The notes under the pieces are model-generated. The model was not told where the DNA came from. It saw only the letters and a program-made list of their open reading frames with translations, and searched no databases. 64,000 nt of DNA. Origin: Pinus tabuliformis (taxonomy: Eukaryota > Streptophyta > Pinopsida > Pinales > Pinaceae). The translations under genes were made by a program, and so were the position numbers. Positions 42,870 through 54,039 of this stretch are shown here, piece after piece (position 1 is the stretch's first letter; every line of letters starts with the position of its first letter). Location: contig CM062818.1 of assembly GCA_031772625.1 (NCBI GenBank), positions 1,678,169,167 to 1,678,233,166 on the forward strand, given 5' to 3'.

Positions 42870-44204
42870 TGTCTTTCACTTACTAATGGTAAAGGTTCTT
42901 ACTAGGGAGATAATGGGAGATAATAGGTGAAAAGGGATCAACTATTGTTGTCTAATGTACTTTTTTCTTGTAAGCTGGCAACATTTATATTAATATAAAA
43001 TTTTTTTACATCATACATCTCCAAATGACCAAAATTAATAGACTCATCGCAAGGATAAAAAAGGAGTCTTGTTTAACTGACACTAAGACAACCGAGATTT
43101 ACAACATATATACCATGTGTTCAACAATACAAGATAAGGACTAAAAGACACATGAACAAACATAAGGCACGTGAGAAAATATTAGACACATGACACAGAG
43201 ACTCAAGCCTCTTGGTAGTCAAATACATAGAAGTTGCAGAGGTTACAAATATTTTTCAGAACACATCCCACAAGTTTTGCAGTCTAATTGAGCTTAGAAG
43301 TCAAGAAAACCCATATGCAATGAAAACCCATGCGTCAAAAATATGATTACATAGTGCCACTGCATTGCAAAGAGTATGAAGGAAGAAATAGGTGTGCCAT
43401 CCATTGTCAACTACCATCATAACTTGATGCCAAACAAATTTACCTATAGAACCACAATTAAGGCATAATAAAAAAACACCCACGTGGAATACAGAGTGCC
43501 ACAACACTGTAGGGAACCTGGAGGAAATATAAGGTGCGCCACCCACTGTCAACAACCAAAATAACATGATAAGAAGCAAATCAACATGGATCCAAGCCTA
43601 AGTAAAGTTGTTGAGTAATGAACCCTGGAGACCCGTGCTCTCCAAAAAAATAGTAGAACCAACACTATCTAGTTCGCAAAATAATATCTTATCGTAAAGC
43701 GTGATGAAATAAAGTTGCACTGAAACTTCCAAAAGGAAAAATCTTAAGACCAAAAACTTCAACTTGGATCTAAAGACTCAATTGTGCCATCGTGATAGGT
43801 GTTGTCCATAGGAATCATGTGCTTTGTATGCACCCCCATCCGGGAACTATTGTTATCTAATGTACAATTAGATATCCATAATGTATATTGTTATCTAAAA
43901 TTATCCCTATTCATATTTATTAAAAATAGGAATTTATTGTATGTGTACTATTGTTAAAAATAGGGATTTATTGTTTATGTATTGTACACATATACAATAA
44001 ATTCCTATTTTTATTAAATATGAATAGGGAGTACTTTCAAAAAATTTACGCCAAAGGCATTCTCTTTGCAGACTTTTGATGTCCAGACACTGTTCATTGC
44101 AATGAATCAGCGAGCATAGTTTTCATGCTCCTCACGTTTATCCAAATTTGACGCATGATCCTCACACCATCTTGGTCTTGCTCACCGCAAGCTTGACTGT
44201 TTGG
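42870..44204 (+). repeat. Tandem duplication, unit 2
   Basis: Partner of 41607-42869. It runs directly into the CYP78A pseudogene, its final bases reading LGLAHRKLDC in frame with the P450. Minus-strand frames here (for example 43301-43579) are shadows with no recognisable product. Confidence 0.88.
43904..44031. mobile_element. Stowaway-like MITE, copy 2
   Basis: Same 128-bp element as at 42569, flanked by TA at 43902-43903 and 44032-44033. Its presence at the same place in both units shows it was inserted before the duplication. Confidence 0.72.
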
Positions 44205-44884
44205 CTCATCTTAAGGGTATCTGGCTCGTTTAGTTAGGGGTCTACTCCAGCTGTTATTACTTCGAACCCTGAGGTGGCTAAAGAGTTGCTTAGCTCCTCT
44301 CATTTCGCCAACAGAACCCTCAAGCAATATGCACAACACTTGTTTTTTGGGAGAGCCATTGGTTTTGCCCCAAATGGAGACTACTGGAAGTTGCTAAGGA
44401 TAATTTCTTATGCTCATATTTTTTCTCCTCGCAAAATTGTTGCGCATGAAGCTGGACGCCAAGCTAATGTTGTTGAAATGTTTGTCAAAATCCAAAATGA
44501 GTATCAGTGTAATAGGGTTGTTAGGTTTAGAGGGAATCTCCAAGGAGATGCTCTGAACAATATCATGGGAAGTATTTTTGGAAGGAGGCTTGATATGAGT
44601 TCTGAAAATGAAGAAGTCAAGAACCTGTGGGCAATGGTGGATGTGGGATTTCAACTGCTATGAGATTTTAACTCGGCTGATAATCTCCCATGGGTGCGAC
44701 GGCCTTACCCTCTTTGTATCCATGCTCATTGTGCCAAGCTTGTGCCACAGTTGAAACATTTTGTTAAAAATATTATCTAAGAGCACCGATAGAGATCGCG
44801 TAAGGAGAGCAACACAAATTATGATTTTGTTGATGTTTTGCTTTCCTTGCAAGGAGAAGATAAACTTGATGAGGAGGACATGAT

Positions 44885-45828
44885 TGTTGGAAAATCAAAG
44901 TAATTATATTTGGGTTTGATTCTCCATTGTTGATAATTAGTTGTGATTGTGTTGGCTTCTTTTACTTCTCTATTATCTTATCTTTCATCAAGCAATTACG
45001 ATATTATGTGTGTATGAAAATCACAAAATAAGAGACACAAGATATTGGCACATGCCAAGGCAAAAACCCCATCGAGGGGAAAACCCATTCAAGATCATTC
45101 TTCCTTTCAATAATATTATTTGAGACTCTTCACCCTAGACCAATACCAGACTTTCCCTCCACACCAACTCAGCTTCCCAGATCTTCGACCCCTTCTAGCA
45201 ACTTCAACTACGCAGCAACAACTTCTGGCAACAATGAAACTTAGGAGACTTCAATTTCCCAATCTAGACCACGAAGCAGAGAGAGAGGAACAAAAATTTC
45301 AATTTTTCCTTTCTCCTTAGACTTCCCCAAACTCACATTCATTTAGGCTTCTCGGCAACAGACTTCGCACTCTTTCCCAACTACAAGAGAACTCCTCACT
45401 TTTTCCTAGCTTCAAGAGATTTTGAACTTGTGTGAGAGAATGATGCTCCAAATGAATTCGATGAACTTGTATCTATAGGCTTCTTGTGAGGTCGAATAGG
45501 GTCCTTAGGCCAGCTTGATCTTCTTCTAGGTTGACATGGTGTGGAGGTTACATAAATCATATTTGACTCAATACTTAACCTTTTTACATTAATCAAAAGC
45601 CCAATAAGGATCTCTTTAAAAGTACAATGATTCTATTGACTGAAAATAAATCCAAGAAGTCCTCAATTGGGACTTTGATCTAAAACAAGGTGACCCAAGC
45701 ATGAAACCCATGCTTTAATAAGTCACAATAATTATAATAATGATTATTTTCTTTATTTTTTTGACAAATTCATTACATGATGATTCAAGTACATTAATGA
45801 AGACCGAACATAGTTACATTTTCCAATA
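44885..45828 (+). mobile_element. Solo Copia-like LTR inside the CYP78A coding sequence
   Basis: 944-bp insertion starting TGTTGGAAAATCAAAG and ending TTACATTTTCCAATA (CA end changed to TA), flanked by the 5-bp duplication ATGAT (44880-44884 and 45829-45833). Removing it rejoins the P450 words DMI and AVLW. There is no interior, so it is what remains after LTR-LTR recombination. Confidence 0.85.
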
Positions 45829-46017
45829 ATGATTGCAGTACTATGGGAGATTACTTTTCGTGGTATCGACATGACGAATTTACTCACAGAGTGGACCATG
45901 GTTCAGCTGGTCCTAAATCCTGAAGCTTAGAAGAAAGCCCAGGAAGAGTTGGACCAAGTAGTCGGGTGTGAGCAAAGCGTTAGGGATGAGGATATTCCTA
46001 AGTTTTCGTATCTCCAT

Positions 46018-46503
46018 CGTTTCGGTATGGTGCTCATAGGAGATGGCATTATGACTAGAACAGAAGGGGAGGATTGGTTTCATCTTGATTTCCTCTAGTG
46101 CGTTGCTTTCTTCTTGCCTGAGGATGAAGGAAAGGATTTTCTGGAGAGCTTGTGTTTAAAGGTTCAAAGATTCACTTTCGAGGAAAGGCTTTTCTATAGA
46201 GCTTGTGTTTAAGCTTTAAAGATTCACTTTCGAGTAGCAAAAATAGGGTGGCTTTTTGAATGCTTGTGTGTTAAAGATAAGGAGCGACCATGCGACAACG
46301 TTTTGGAAGATGCTTTGTTGCGTTGCAATTTTAGAGGCGCGCTTGTTAAGCGACCATGAGACAAGGGTTTGGCTACTCTGTTAGGGTTCTTTTTTGGATG
46401 CTTCATTGTTAAAGATAAGGAGTGACTGCACGAACTTGGCTACTTCATCGCCTGTGAATAAGAGGACCCATGTGAAGAAGAAATCTAGAGTTGTTTTGAC
46501 CAA
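46018..46503 (+). other. 480-bp interruption of the P450, intron or insertion
   Basis: It lies between FSYLH and QAVVKET. The edges can be read as GT (in CATCGTTTCGG) and AG (in GACCAAG), so it may be the gene's own intron. It contains two imperfect internal duplications (GAGCTTGTGTTTAAAGGTTC type near 46145/46200, and GTTAAAGATAAGGAG near 46270/46410). Confidence 0.45.
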
Positions 46504-46869
46504 GCAGTGGTGAAAGAGACTTAAAAAATGCATCCGCTTGGTCCCCTTTTGTCATGGGCCCATCTATCAACTGAGAATGTGGACATGACGGGTGGATTCT
46601 GTGTACCATTCGGTACAACCGCCATGGTGAATATGTGGTCGATTACTCACAATCCTCATATTTGGGAATCATTGAATGAGATTCACCCCAAGAGATTCGT
46701 CGAGGGGGAGGGTGGGAGAAACGTGGATGTAAGGGGGAACGATTTGAGGCTTGCGCCTTTCAGTGCAGGTCGTCGAGTCTGCCATGAGAAGGCTCTGGGT
46801 CTCGCCATTATGAATCTTTGGGTGGCCAAGTTGTTGCATCATTTTCAAAGGATTCCACTTTGGTTGTCC

Positions 46870-47444
46870 GACCATTTTCTTGTAGGCGGAGTTAGCCCAG
46901 TGGACTCTGTTGTTGGAATCCAAGATGATAGCAGGACAATTATCTACTTCAAATTGTTCTTTTATTTCCTCCATTGAGCCACATAGGGGAGAGGTTTGCA
47001 AGTTGGTATCTGTTATGCACTTGACCAACATAGTCGACCCCACAAGTCTCTGTCCCTACGACATTATCACGATGGCTTTCTTTATGTGCGTAGAATCCAT
47101 AATGTCCTTGTTTTAGGAGTTGGGGAGAATTTCTTTGAAAAACCCCACAAAGTTGCCCAAGAAGAGGAGTTGTCGAGCTTCAAACCATGTTGGTGCTTGT
47201 GAAGACTAAAAGTTGCCAGGGGCTTTGGGATGTCGAGGTCTAAGGGAGATTCAACAACCCTCTTGTATGAGTGATTGTACCATATTACTTGGTGGGAATG
47301 GGAATCATTGGTCATTATAACAAGATCACAAGAGGCGGAGTATATGTGTTCTAAGAAGGATATGTCCATAAGCGATGCAAGCACCGGGGTAGGGGAAGGG
47401 GCAAAACTCATCTTGGGACCGATGAGGCTGAGCTTCGACATCAA
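46870..47444 (-). pseudogene. DUF7950-like protein fragment
   Basis: On the minus strand, reading from 47444: IPKPLATFSLHKHQHGLKLD, SSSWATLWGFSKKFSP, then after a frameshift VKCITDT and [20 protein letters not shown] followed by [10 protein letters not shown]. The last part resembles the PAS-like core of plant DUF7950 proteins (…V-CVTDT… and …DS-RV-W-N-AYK-MVG). Their function is not known to me. Homology stops at about 46870, where the antisense of the P450 begins. The family name rests on memory of the motif pattern; the break and frameshift are seen directly. Confidence 0.45.
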
Positions 47445-48420
47445 ATGGCCATGCTCATCATTGTATAATGTCTACATGTTTTTGTCGTTGTCATTGTTGT
47501 TCCTTTCTCTACTTGATAATTGGAATATGCAAGAAGTGGAAGGTGATGATTATTTGTGGTGGGGAGCAATTAGAAGGAGTGGGAGGGTGACCAAATAGTC
47601 TCTATTGGTTATGAGCAACTGGGGATGCAACACAACAATGGCTTTCAACTGCAAAATAATGTGATCTTTCAATAGAGCCTTTGGATAGCAAAACACTGTT
47701 GGGAATTTTCATCTTCATCTTGCACATCAGGGTCAGGAGGGTCGAGGGTTCGATATTGACACCACTTCAACACAACCAAAACTTCAATTTTTCCCCGTGT
47801 GTTGTTTTATTGGCTTCTTGAAGCTTTAGCGTTCCTTTGCACCTCTCGATGCAATTACTAGAATAATTGTTGAAGTCAAAAAAATGTATATCAACAATGT
47901 GCAACTAGAGCATGGCTCCAATCTTTCTCACTGGTATTTCTTGTGTTTATGACTCTCGTTTGTCTTACTCCGTAAATTACTTATTAGTAAACTACTCATT
48001 AAAATTTAGTTATTATTAATTATTAGTTGACAACTCATTAAATTTATGACAGGCACCCTAAATAATTGGAAGTCAAATTCCAAGCCTCATGAAAACATAA
48101 ATTTTAAAATCTTAAAAATTAACCATGTATATTAATTAGACCACCACCCATTTTTCTAGGGTGTCATCTAAGGCAGAGAAATTACATTGCCCTGACAATT
48201 AAAAGTGGTCTGAATCCGAGCAACAAAATTTCAAGAAATCTTGAGGTAGCAGTGTTTGAATCACATTTTTGATAATGCAAATAGATTTAGCAACACCAAA
48301 AATCTTTGGGGCACCCAAAACCGGGAAGTTTGACCGTTGTAACTTGGATTTACCCAGATTTTATCAGGGAAAAAAACAATTTAGTGGTAAATCAAATCAA
48401 GTCCAGTCATGGTATTCTTA
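47445..48420. other. Non-coding stretch, nothing recognised
   Basis: No motif was found on either strand. A GTCGAGGGTTCGA word near 47738 recalls a tRNA T-arm, but no partner elements accompany it. Confidence 0.4.
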
Positions 48421-48645
48421 ATTGTTCCATATTCTCGGTCAATTCATAAATGTGAGTTTGCAAGTGGTCAATCAGGGATGTAGGGTTGCAGTTATTAGAG
48501 TCTTTGTCCATTATCTGGTGGTGTTCTGTATTGTTCCATATTCTTGGTCAATTCGTAATGCGAGTTTGCAAGTGGTCGATCAGGGATGGATGGTTGTAGT
48601 TAATAATGAGCCCTAGAGTCTTTGTCCATTATCTGGTGTTGCGGC
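48421..48645. repeat. 109-bp tandem duplication
   Basis: Units begin ATTGTTCCATATTCTYGGTC at 48421 and 48530, and both contain GAGTTTGCAAGTGGTC, ATCAGGGATG and TCTTTGTCCATTATCTGGTG. Confidence 0.88.
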
Positions 48646-48659
48646 TTGGCTTATTAACG

Positions 48660-48890
48660 AAAATATCCACCTCGCTTTCCGCCATGATACCAGTTTGACA
48701 CCAATTTGGAATGTTTTTTGTCCCTATCTATACCCAGTCGTAGTTGCACACCATTCAAATTTATTTTGGAAGCTTGACTTGAGCGGATCAGAGGTTCGAA
48801 CCCACCGCTCATGACAAAATGGCAGCAGATTGGCAGGGGATCCATTGACCAATGGGGCTACCTGCCCGAGCTCGACACCAGTTTGAGACA
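48660..48890 (-). mobile_element. Possible tRNA-derived SINE
   Basis: The minus strand carries TAGCCCCATTGG (48860-48849), close to a pol III A box, and 45 bases later GGGTTCGAACCT (48803-48792), a good B box. Spacing and order fit a tRNA-derived SINE head, followed by about 130 bp of unrelated body. It does not fold as a complete tRNA. No target duplication or poly(A) tail was identified, so the call is tentative. Confidence 0.4.
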
Positions 48891-49435
48891 ATAATCTTGA
48901 TCATTTGGCGCCGTATACGCTGCCAGATTCTAACTAGCATTTGCACCACATGTTGCAAAGGAAATGTCGTAAGGTAATGGCATAAGAAACAATAGCATAG
49001 AAGAAAGAAGTCAAAATTTTATGCAATTTTGTTTATTTATTGGTGTTTCTTTTTAATCATATGTTATGTTTCAGGGTCAAAGGGAAGGATTTATGAAAAT
49101 TCTCTTCATTAAGATTTTGGAACCTTTATAAGTAAATGATTTAAATCAAATATTTCATAACAAAGTAATCTCATATCACCTTAATTCACAATGCAATGGA
49201 TAATAGTTTTAAATTTCTCCCCACTTATGAAATTCTCCATTCTAATTGTTGTTTGACCATGATGATATTTGCATCATAATCCTTTTCATGAGAATATCAT
49301 TTAGGAAGTCAATGATAAGTGGCACAATTAGTTCCTCACAATTGTGAAATCCCCATTCTAAATATTGGCATCATGATCCTTGTTCGTGAAAATATCATTT
49401 AAGAAGTCAATGATAAGTGCCACAATTGGTTCCTC
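48891..49435. other. AT-rich non-coding stretch
   Basis: It contains an imperfect local duplication of about 100 bp (AGAATATCATTTAGGAAGTC near 49292, and its match near 49390). Nothing else was recognised. Confidence 0.45.
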
Positions 49436-49862
49436 AAACAAAACACTAAAGTAAGAAGACATCATTGTTTGATTGAACTTTGAAGATAAGCATTATCAGT
49501 AACTTGTCATTAACTTTCCAAATGAGTAGAAACATCTTTGAACAAAACACTAATCATTCTTATAAAATTTCTTCAAATCTTAAATCTTATATTTTAGATT
49601 CAATAAAGTCTATCCTTAAAGTAAATATGATCACCCTAAAACTTTCTCCAATTAAGTATATTGTATCCTAGAATTGTTAAAAAACAACTTTATTTGATTT
49701 TATCAAAACGTTATTCAAAATCTATCAAAATTATTGACAAAATCTATCAATACTAAAGCAACATTCTAATCAAAATTCTTCACCTAATACATTTCCTTTT
49801 AACTAGGAATCAGAGTTCCTAAAAGAATAATCTCATAAACACAAAGCCACTTTGACAAAAAA
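49436..49862. repeat. 430-bp direct repeat, copy 1
   Basis: Matches 51064-51495. Shared words include TTGTTTGATTGAACTTTGAA, AAATGAGTAGAAACATCTTT and ATCTCATAAAMACAAAGCCA. Class unknown; it has no coding potential. Confidence 0.85.
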
Positions 49863-51063
49863 AAATCACCGAGGGTTACACACTTGAAATTTGTAAACAT
49901 TAACCAATCCATCATATGGCTTGGGAATATATTTATTAAAACCTCTAGTCAAAACGCCACCAAATATAGCATCTTCCTAGAATTTCAATATATCCTCTTT
50001 GATAGGATATTAAAATTTTATAAGATGACATGAAGCAACGTAATGGTTATGCAATTCCCAGTAATTTATGAGCTGGCTTTAGAACAAATTTATAAGATTT
50101 GTAATAGGGGTTGCATTGAGTATAGTGTTGCTAACAATTTGCATAATGCAGTGTTGTTAGGTGGTATGCCAATGGTGACACATCATGTGATCATATCACA
50201 CTGACATAGACGATATTTCGAGCTTAGTTATTTAAGTTTGTGTGTAGAAGATTTCAAGAGAAGCTATGCATGACAAGTTATACATGCCCTAACATAATTC
50301 ACCCAAAAGATACAAAATTTATCTGAGAGGTTGATTTATCTTGGGCAATGTAATTGTTATATGACAAGGCATGCATTGGGCTTAAGATTGTAAAATATCT
50401 CATAACCTTTTCCAATATACTATAAATCAAGGCCTTGGAACACTAGCATAGGGAATAATAAACATGTGTGGAAGCCAGGACATTCATATAAATTTGATGT
50501 CTAACTATCGAGAACATATGCTTCATAATCTATTTTGTAACATTTTGTTCCTTTCATTGAAATAGAACTTGCCACAACTCTTTTGTTGGGGCCTAAAAAG
50601 AAAGGGATACCTAGAAATTTAAAGATATACCTAAATTGAATCTACAACCAACTTACATTAATTAATTTAAAATCTTGTTAGCATTGTTTATATGACATAG
50701 TTTTGGTCCATGGAATCTTCAAAACCTAGGGATATATGAAAGATATCTAGGAATTTCATCACATTTTTTAAACACTCAGTGTCCTCTTTCTTGTGAGGAA
50801 GTCTCCTTTTTCTTGTGAGGAAGGGGGATCATTTGCAAAGTGACCATGACTTAGCACATTTGACCCAAGAAATAGATATTTGTTCACCTCACCTAGTGAA
50901 ATTTCCAATCTAACAAGTATCCAAGAGCCTTTCTCAAGAAAGGTCGAGACCCAAAAAAGTGGAACAAAACAACCCAATTTTAAATAAAATAGTTCATTAG
51001 GTAAGAATAAACTTGGGCGCTAAAAATATATCTCTTGTGACATAATGTGGAGCTTCAACATAT
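49863..51063. other. Non-coding stretch between the 430-bp repeats
   Basis: No convincing protein motif. A 69-codon minus frame at 50977-50768 (WILVRLEISLGEVNKYL) faintly recalls the nucleic-acid-binding region of LINE ORF1, but is too weak to call. Confidence 0.35.
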
Positions 51064-51495
51064 GAAACAAAACACTAAAATAATAAGACAACATTGTTTG
51101 ATTGAACTTTGAAGATAAACATTATCAATAGCTTGTCATTAACTTCCAAATGAGTAGAAACATCTTTGAACAAAACACTAATCATTCTTATAAACTTTAT
51201 TGAAATCTTAAATCTTATAATGTAGATTCAATAAAGTCTATCGTTAAAGTAAATACGATCACCCTAAGATTTTCTCCAATTAAGTATATTGTATCCTAGA
51301 ATTGTTAAAAAAAAAAACCTTTATTTAATCTTATCAAAACGTTATTCAAATTTATCAAAATTCTTGACCAAATCTATCAATACTAAAGAAACATTGTAAT
51401 CAAAATTCTTCACCTAATACATGTCCTCTTAACTAGGAACCAGAGTTCCTAAAAGAATAATCTCATAAAAACAAAGCCACTTTGACAAAAACCAT
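51064..51495. repeat. 430-bp direct repeat, copy 2
   Basis: Partner of 49436-49862, in the same orientation, 1.6 kb away. Confidence 0.85.
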
Positions 51496-51669
51496 CAAAT
51501 ATAGTCTCCTCATAAAATTCTAGTAGACCATTTATAATTAGAACAAAATTTGTTTGATAAACCCCCTAAGTTTCCTGTACGATGCTAGAAGTGGACACTT
51601 GTGTAGATATAACTGGAATTCTCATTCGGAAGAGCTGTAGATGCATACTTCTGTAGGATCCTGTAGCAG

Positions 51670-52620
51670 TTAAGAATATGGCTTGGAATGAAATGGATGA
51701 TAGGTAGAAGTGTTGGTATGGATAAAAGGTAGATGATAATTTATGAATATGGTGAATGGAGATTTAGGGAGTGAATGTAAATCCACCTTTTCCATTTCAC
51801 CTACCGTCCTTTCTTGACATCTAGGTTTAGGTTCCAAAATATCCACCTTAAATTTTTTTGCAGAGGCTACAGTGGAAATGTTTGGCAATGTGACTGTTAA
51901 CTCCCCCACATAAAGAATGTCTGGATTGCTTCTAAATATTGTCCTTGAATCTGCCTTTGGCATTTGACCTACCACCATCGCATGACTTCCAAATTCAGGT
52001 TCAAAATTTTCTAGAGAGGCTTCAGAAGAAGCATTTGGCAACATAGATTGTATTGTCATTAATTCCTGCTTGTAAATAATGTCTAGAATGGCCATTAATT
52101 TATTTGATGTCATCTCCAAACTTGTGTTTTCTACTTCAGCAGACTTGCTTGCTTGTATTTGAGATTCAAGCTTAGAAGTAGCCCTCTTATGACGTGCCCT
52201 TTTTCTCTTGATTGCATAACCGTTCATGTTTATAGCTTCATTTCATTGTTCAGGAATCTTCCTTGGTTGTATTTGTGATTCAAACTTCGAAATAGCCCTC
52301 TTACGGCGTGCCCTTTCTCTCTTGATTGCATCACCTTTCATGTTTATAGCTTCATCTGATTGCTCAGGAATCTTTGTTTCTACTCTCCATGTTTGTGCGT
52401 TGTAATTTGGGGTCACATTCCTTTCCCTTGCAAATTGATCACTGCAGATGATTTCATCATTTGCAAGCATCTTGATGTAGTTAAACAAAGTTCTTGAATT
52501 TAGCTTTGTGATTTCAACTGGTGTCCTTGATTTCTTTTCAGATTCAAGTTCCAAAATATTCTCATTAAAGGTAAGGCAAGGTATGGGTTGACACCAAGAC
52601 ATGGAAGGATATAAGAACAT
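51670..52620 (-). pseudogene. Unidentified repeat-containing reading frame with one nonsense codon
   Basis: One minus-strand frame of about 317 codons from ATG 52620 to the stop at 51670, broken by a single TGA at 52245-52243. It holds two tandem 38-residue units (QSDEAINMKGDAIKRERARR and KRAISKFESQIQ; then NEAINMNGYAIKRKRARH and KRATSKLESQIQ). In the second unit the TGA stands where the first has TCA (Ser). Downstream are two diverged units of about 52 residues, each of the form LPN.S..AS...F…MVVGQMPKAD or ERTVGEMEKVD. The basic RERARRKRA stretch could bind nucleic acid. I do not recognise the family. VGEMEKVDL occurs again on the minus strand at about 55065. It may be a decayed gene or part of an unknown element. 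Confidence 0.4.
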
Positions 52621-52639
52621 ATATTTTCATTATGGGATA

Positions 52640-52850
52640 TACCTTACCCTTACCTTACTCTGACCTAACCTTCCACAATGGGGAAGCAATATTGATGAGC
52701 GATCCTAACCAACTTGTTCAGTACAGGAAATTGCCTTTCCTTGAAACCAACATTTCCCTTCTAACTTTCTCCCTCTTCGAGAGAAAGAGAGTCAAACAAG
52801 GTCTTCAAATGAAAAGTCTATCATTTGGAAGAATTTGAATTTGCAAAAGT
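52640..52850 (-). repeat. Duplicated segment beside the ABC transporter exon, copy 1
   Basis: Matches 53625-53805. Shared words include GAGAAAGAGAGTCAAACAAG, GTCTTCAAATGAAAAG and CAGTACAGG-like sequence. In copy 1 it directly follows the Walker A exon on the minus strand. Confidence 0.8.
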
Positions 52851-52984
52851 GCTAAGACATCCATTAGGGTAGTTTTTCCAGCACCACTAACTCCCATCAA
52901 GGTTCTATATACCCCTGGTCTAAAGGATCCACTTACATTGGAAAGGAGTTGTAGACTGTCTTGACCCAACCCTTCACTTTTCAT
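52849..52984 (-). pseudogene. PDR/ABCG transporter exon with second nucleotide-binding domain Walker A
   Basis: Minus strand: [20 protein letters not shown], then [20 protein letters not shown] and [21 protein letters not shown] is the Walker A region of the second ATPase domain of plant full-size ABCG (PDR) exporters, which move terpenoids, hormones and defence compounds across the plasma membrane. The usual GRKTGGYIEG that should follow is replaced by unrelated duplicated sequence, so the exon is broken at its 3' end. It lies downstream of the membrane-domain exons, the reverse of the normal gene order. Confidence 0.75.
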
Positions 52985-53624
52985 CTCATGTTACGAAACT
53001 AAACATTATTTCTAGATATTCCATTGAAGAGAACCTAGGTATGTCAAGCTACTCGCAGATTACCAATTCAATTGAACAATTTATAGATACACATCGGTGG
53101 CATGTTAACATAATAGTTTATGTTCTCAAAAGCCATCAACAATGGCCTGAAAGGAAGGATCATTCCTTTCTTCTATTGTGTCGAGACATGAGTGACACTG
53201 AATTCTCTACCAGGTGTAGAATTGTCTTCAGAGGCTAGATTATCTCTCCTCTCTAACAAGTAAACATGACTGAAAAAATTATTAAATCTATGAAAGAATG
53301 GTGCCTGTTTTTATCATATACTTTCAAATATTTGGATGTGAATAGGTTATATACTTTTATAGATTGCAATATTTATAGTTCAATCTTTTCATCTTTTCTT
53401 TCAAGAAAAACCAAAAACAATGCTTTTGAGCCTAATTCAAGATCAGCACAAAGGTTTTCTAATGTCTCTCACTCAGTGGTCCGAGAGAATGTGTTACAGA
53501 GAAGTTATGTAGTTCATTCAAGTTTCTCACTTCGTTGTCTATTGAAGGAATGACCTAATTGCATTTCACTCTGACAAATTCCTCAATGTGGCATATTGTA
53601 TTGTAACCTCCCCATTCATACCTT
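52985..53624. other. Stretch between transporter pieces, nothing recognised
   Basis: Plus frames at 53041-53238 and 53266-53553 show no convincing domain. Confidence 0.35.
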
Positions 53625-53805
53625 ACCCTTACATATTGATGAACACTCCTAAATAACCTGTTCGGTACAGGGAATCGCCTTTCTTTAAAACCAAAATTTC
53701 CCTGCTAACCTGCTCGCTCTTCCAGAGAAAGAGAGTCAAACAAGGTCTTCAAATGAAAAGGCTATCATTGGGAAGAATGTGAATCTGCAGAAGTGCCAAA
53801 AATCG
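53625..53805 (-). repeat. Duplicated segment beside the ABC transporter exon, copy 2
   Basis: Partner of 52640-52850. The Walker A exon itself is not present next to this copy. Confidence 0.8.
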
Positions 53806-54039
53806 AAATGTTTGAATCAGTTGACCAAATTGACAATGGGTAAATTGTTTTTTTTGCAGTACAGATCTAAGCTCACACGATCAAATAAAAAATGTTAATG
53901 GAAATACCATATAATGCTTTGATATATTACGCATATAATGCTTTGATTTATCAATATGCTAAGTCACTCTGTTGACTCAAATATGTAATAGACAATAAAC
54001 TAATCAATGATAGAGAAAATAAAATGTCAAATTGAGGTG

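Larger units (their letters stand above)
44170..46865 (+). pseudogene. CYP78A-type cytochrome P450 pseudogene
   Basis: CYP78A enzymes are ER mono-oxygenases tied to organ and seed size. Readable parts in order: LGLAHRKLDCL; after a frameshift [49 protein letters not shown]; after a stop [19 protein letters not shown]; then, beyond a solo [17 protein letters not shown] (I-helix; usually FRGTDT) and LDQVVG; and after a second gap of about 480 bp, QAVVKET[18 protein letters not shown] (K-helix, with the ExxR motif spoiled) and [19 protein letters not shown] (heme loop; the usual Gly after the Cys is Glu). Homology ends near HHFQ at 46850. Several stops, altered catalytic residues and two interruptions make it non-functional. 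Confidence 0.85.

Noticed and set aside
41858-43579. Minus-strand frames of 69 and 92 codons in the duplicated 1.3 kb units
   Set aside because: They are not preserved as matching open frames between the two units, so there is no sign of coding constraint.
44885-45828. The 944-bp P450 interruption as an intron
   Set aside because: It has exact 5-bp target duplications and TG...(C/T)A LTR ends, and lacks good splice sites at its edges.
47735-47760. GAGGGTTCGATATTG as a possible tRNA T-arm
   Set aside because: No A box, cloverleaf or acceptor stem nearby.
50768-50977. Minus frame WILVRLEISLGEVNKYL as LINE ORF1
   Set aside because: Similarity is faint and no neighbouring LINE motif supports it.
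53266-53553. Plus frame of 95 codons as a transporter or other gene
   Set aside because: No domain, and on the opposite strand from the transporter pieces. An apparent resemblance to the PDR YRER region did not hold up in any single frame.
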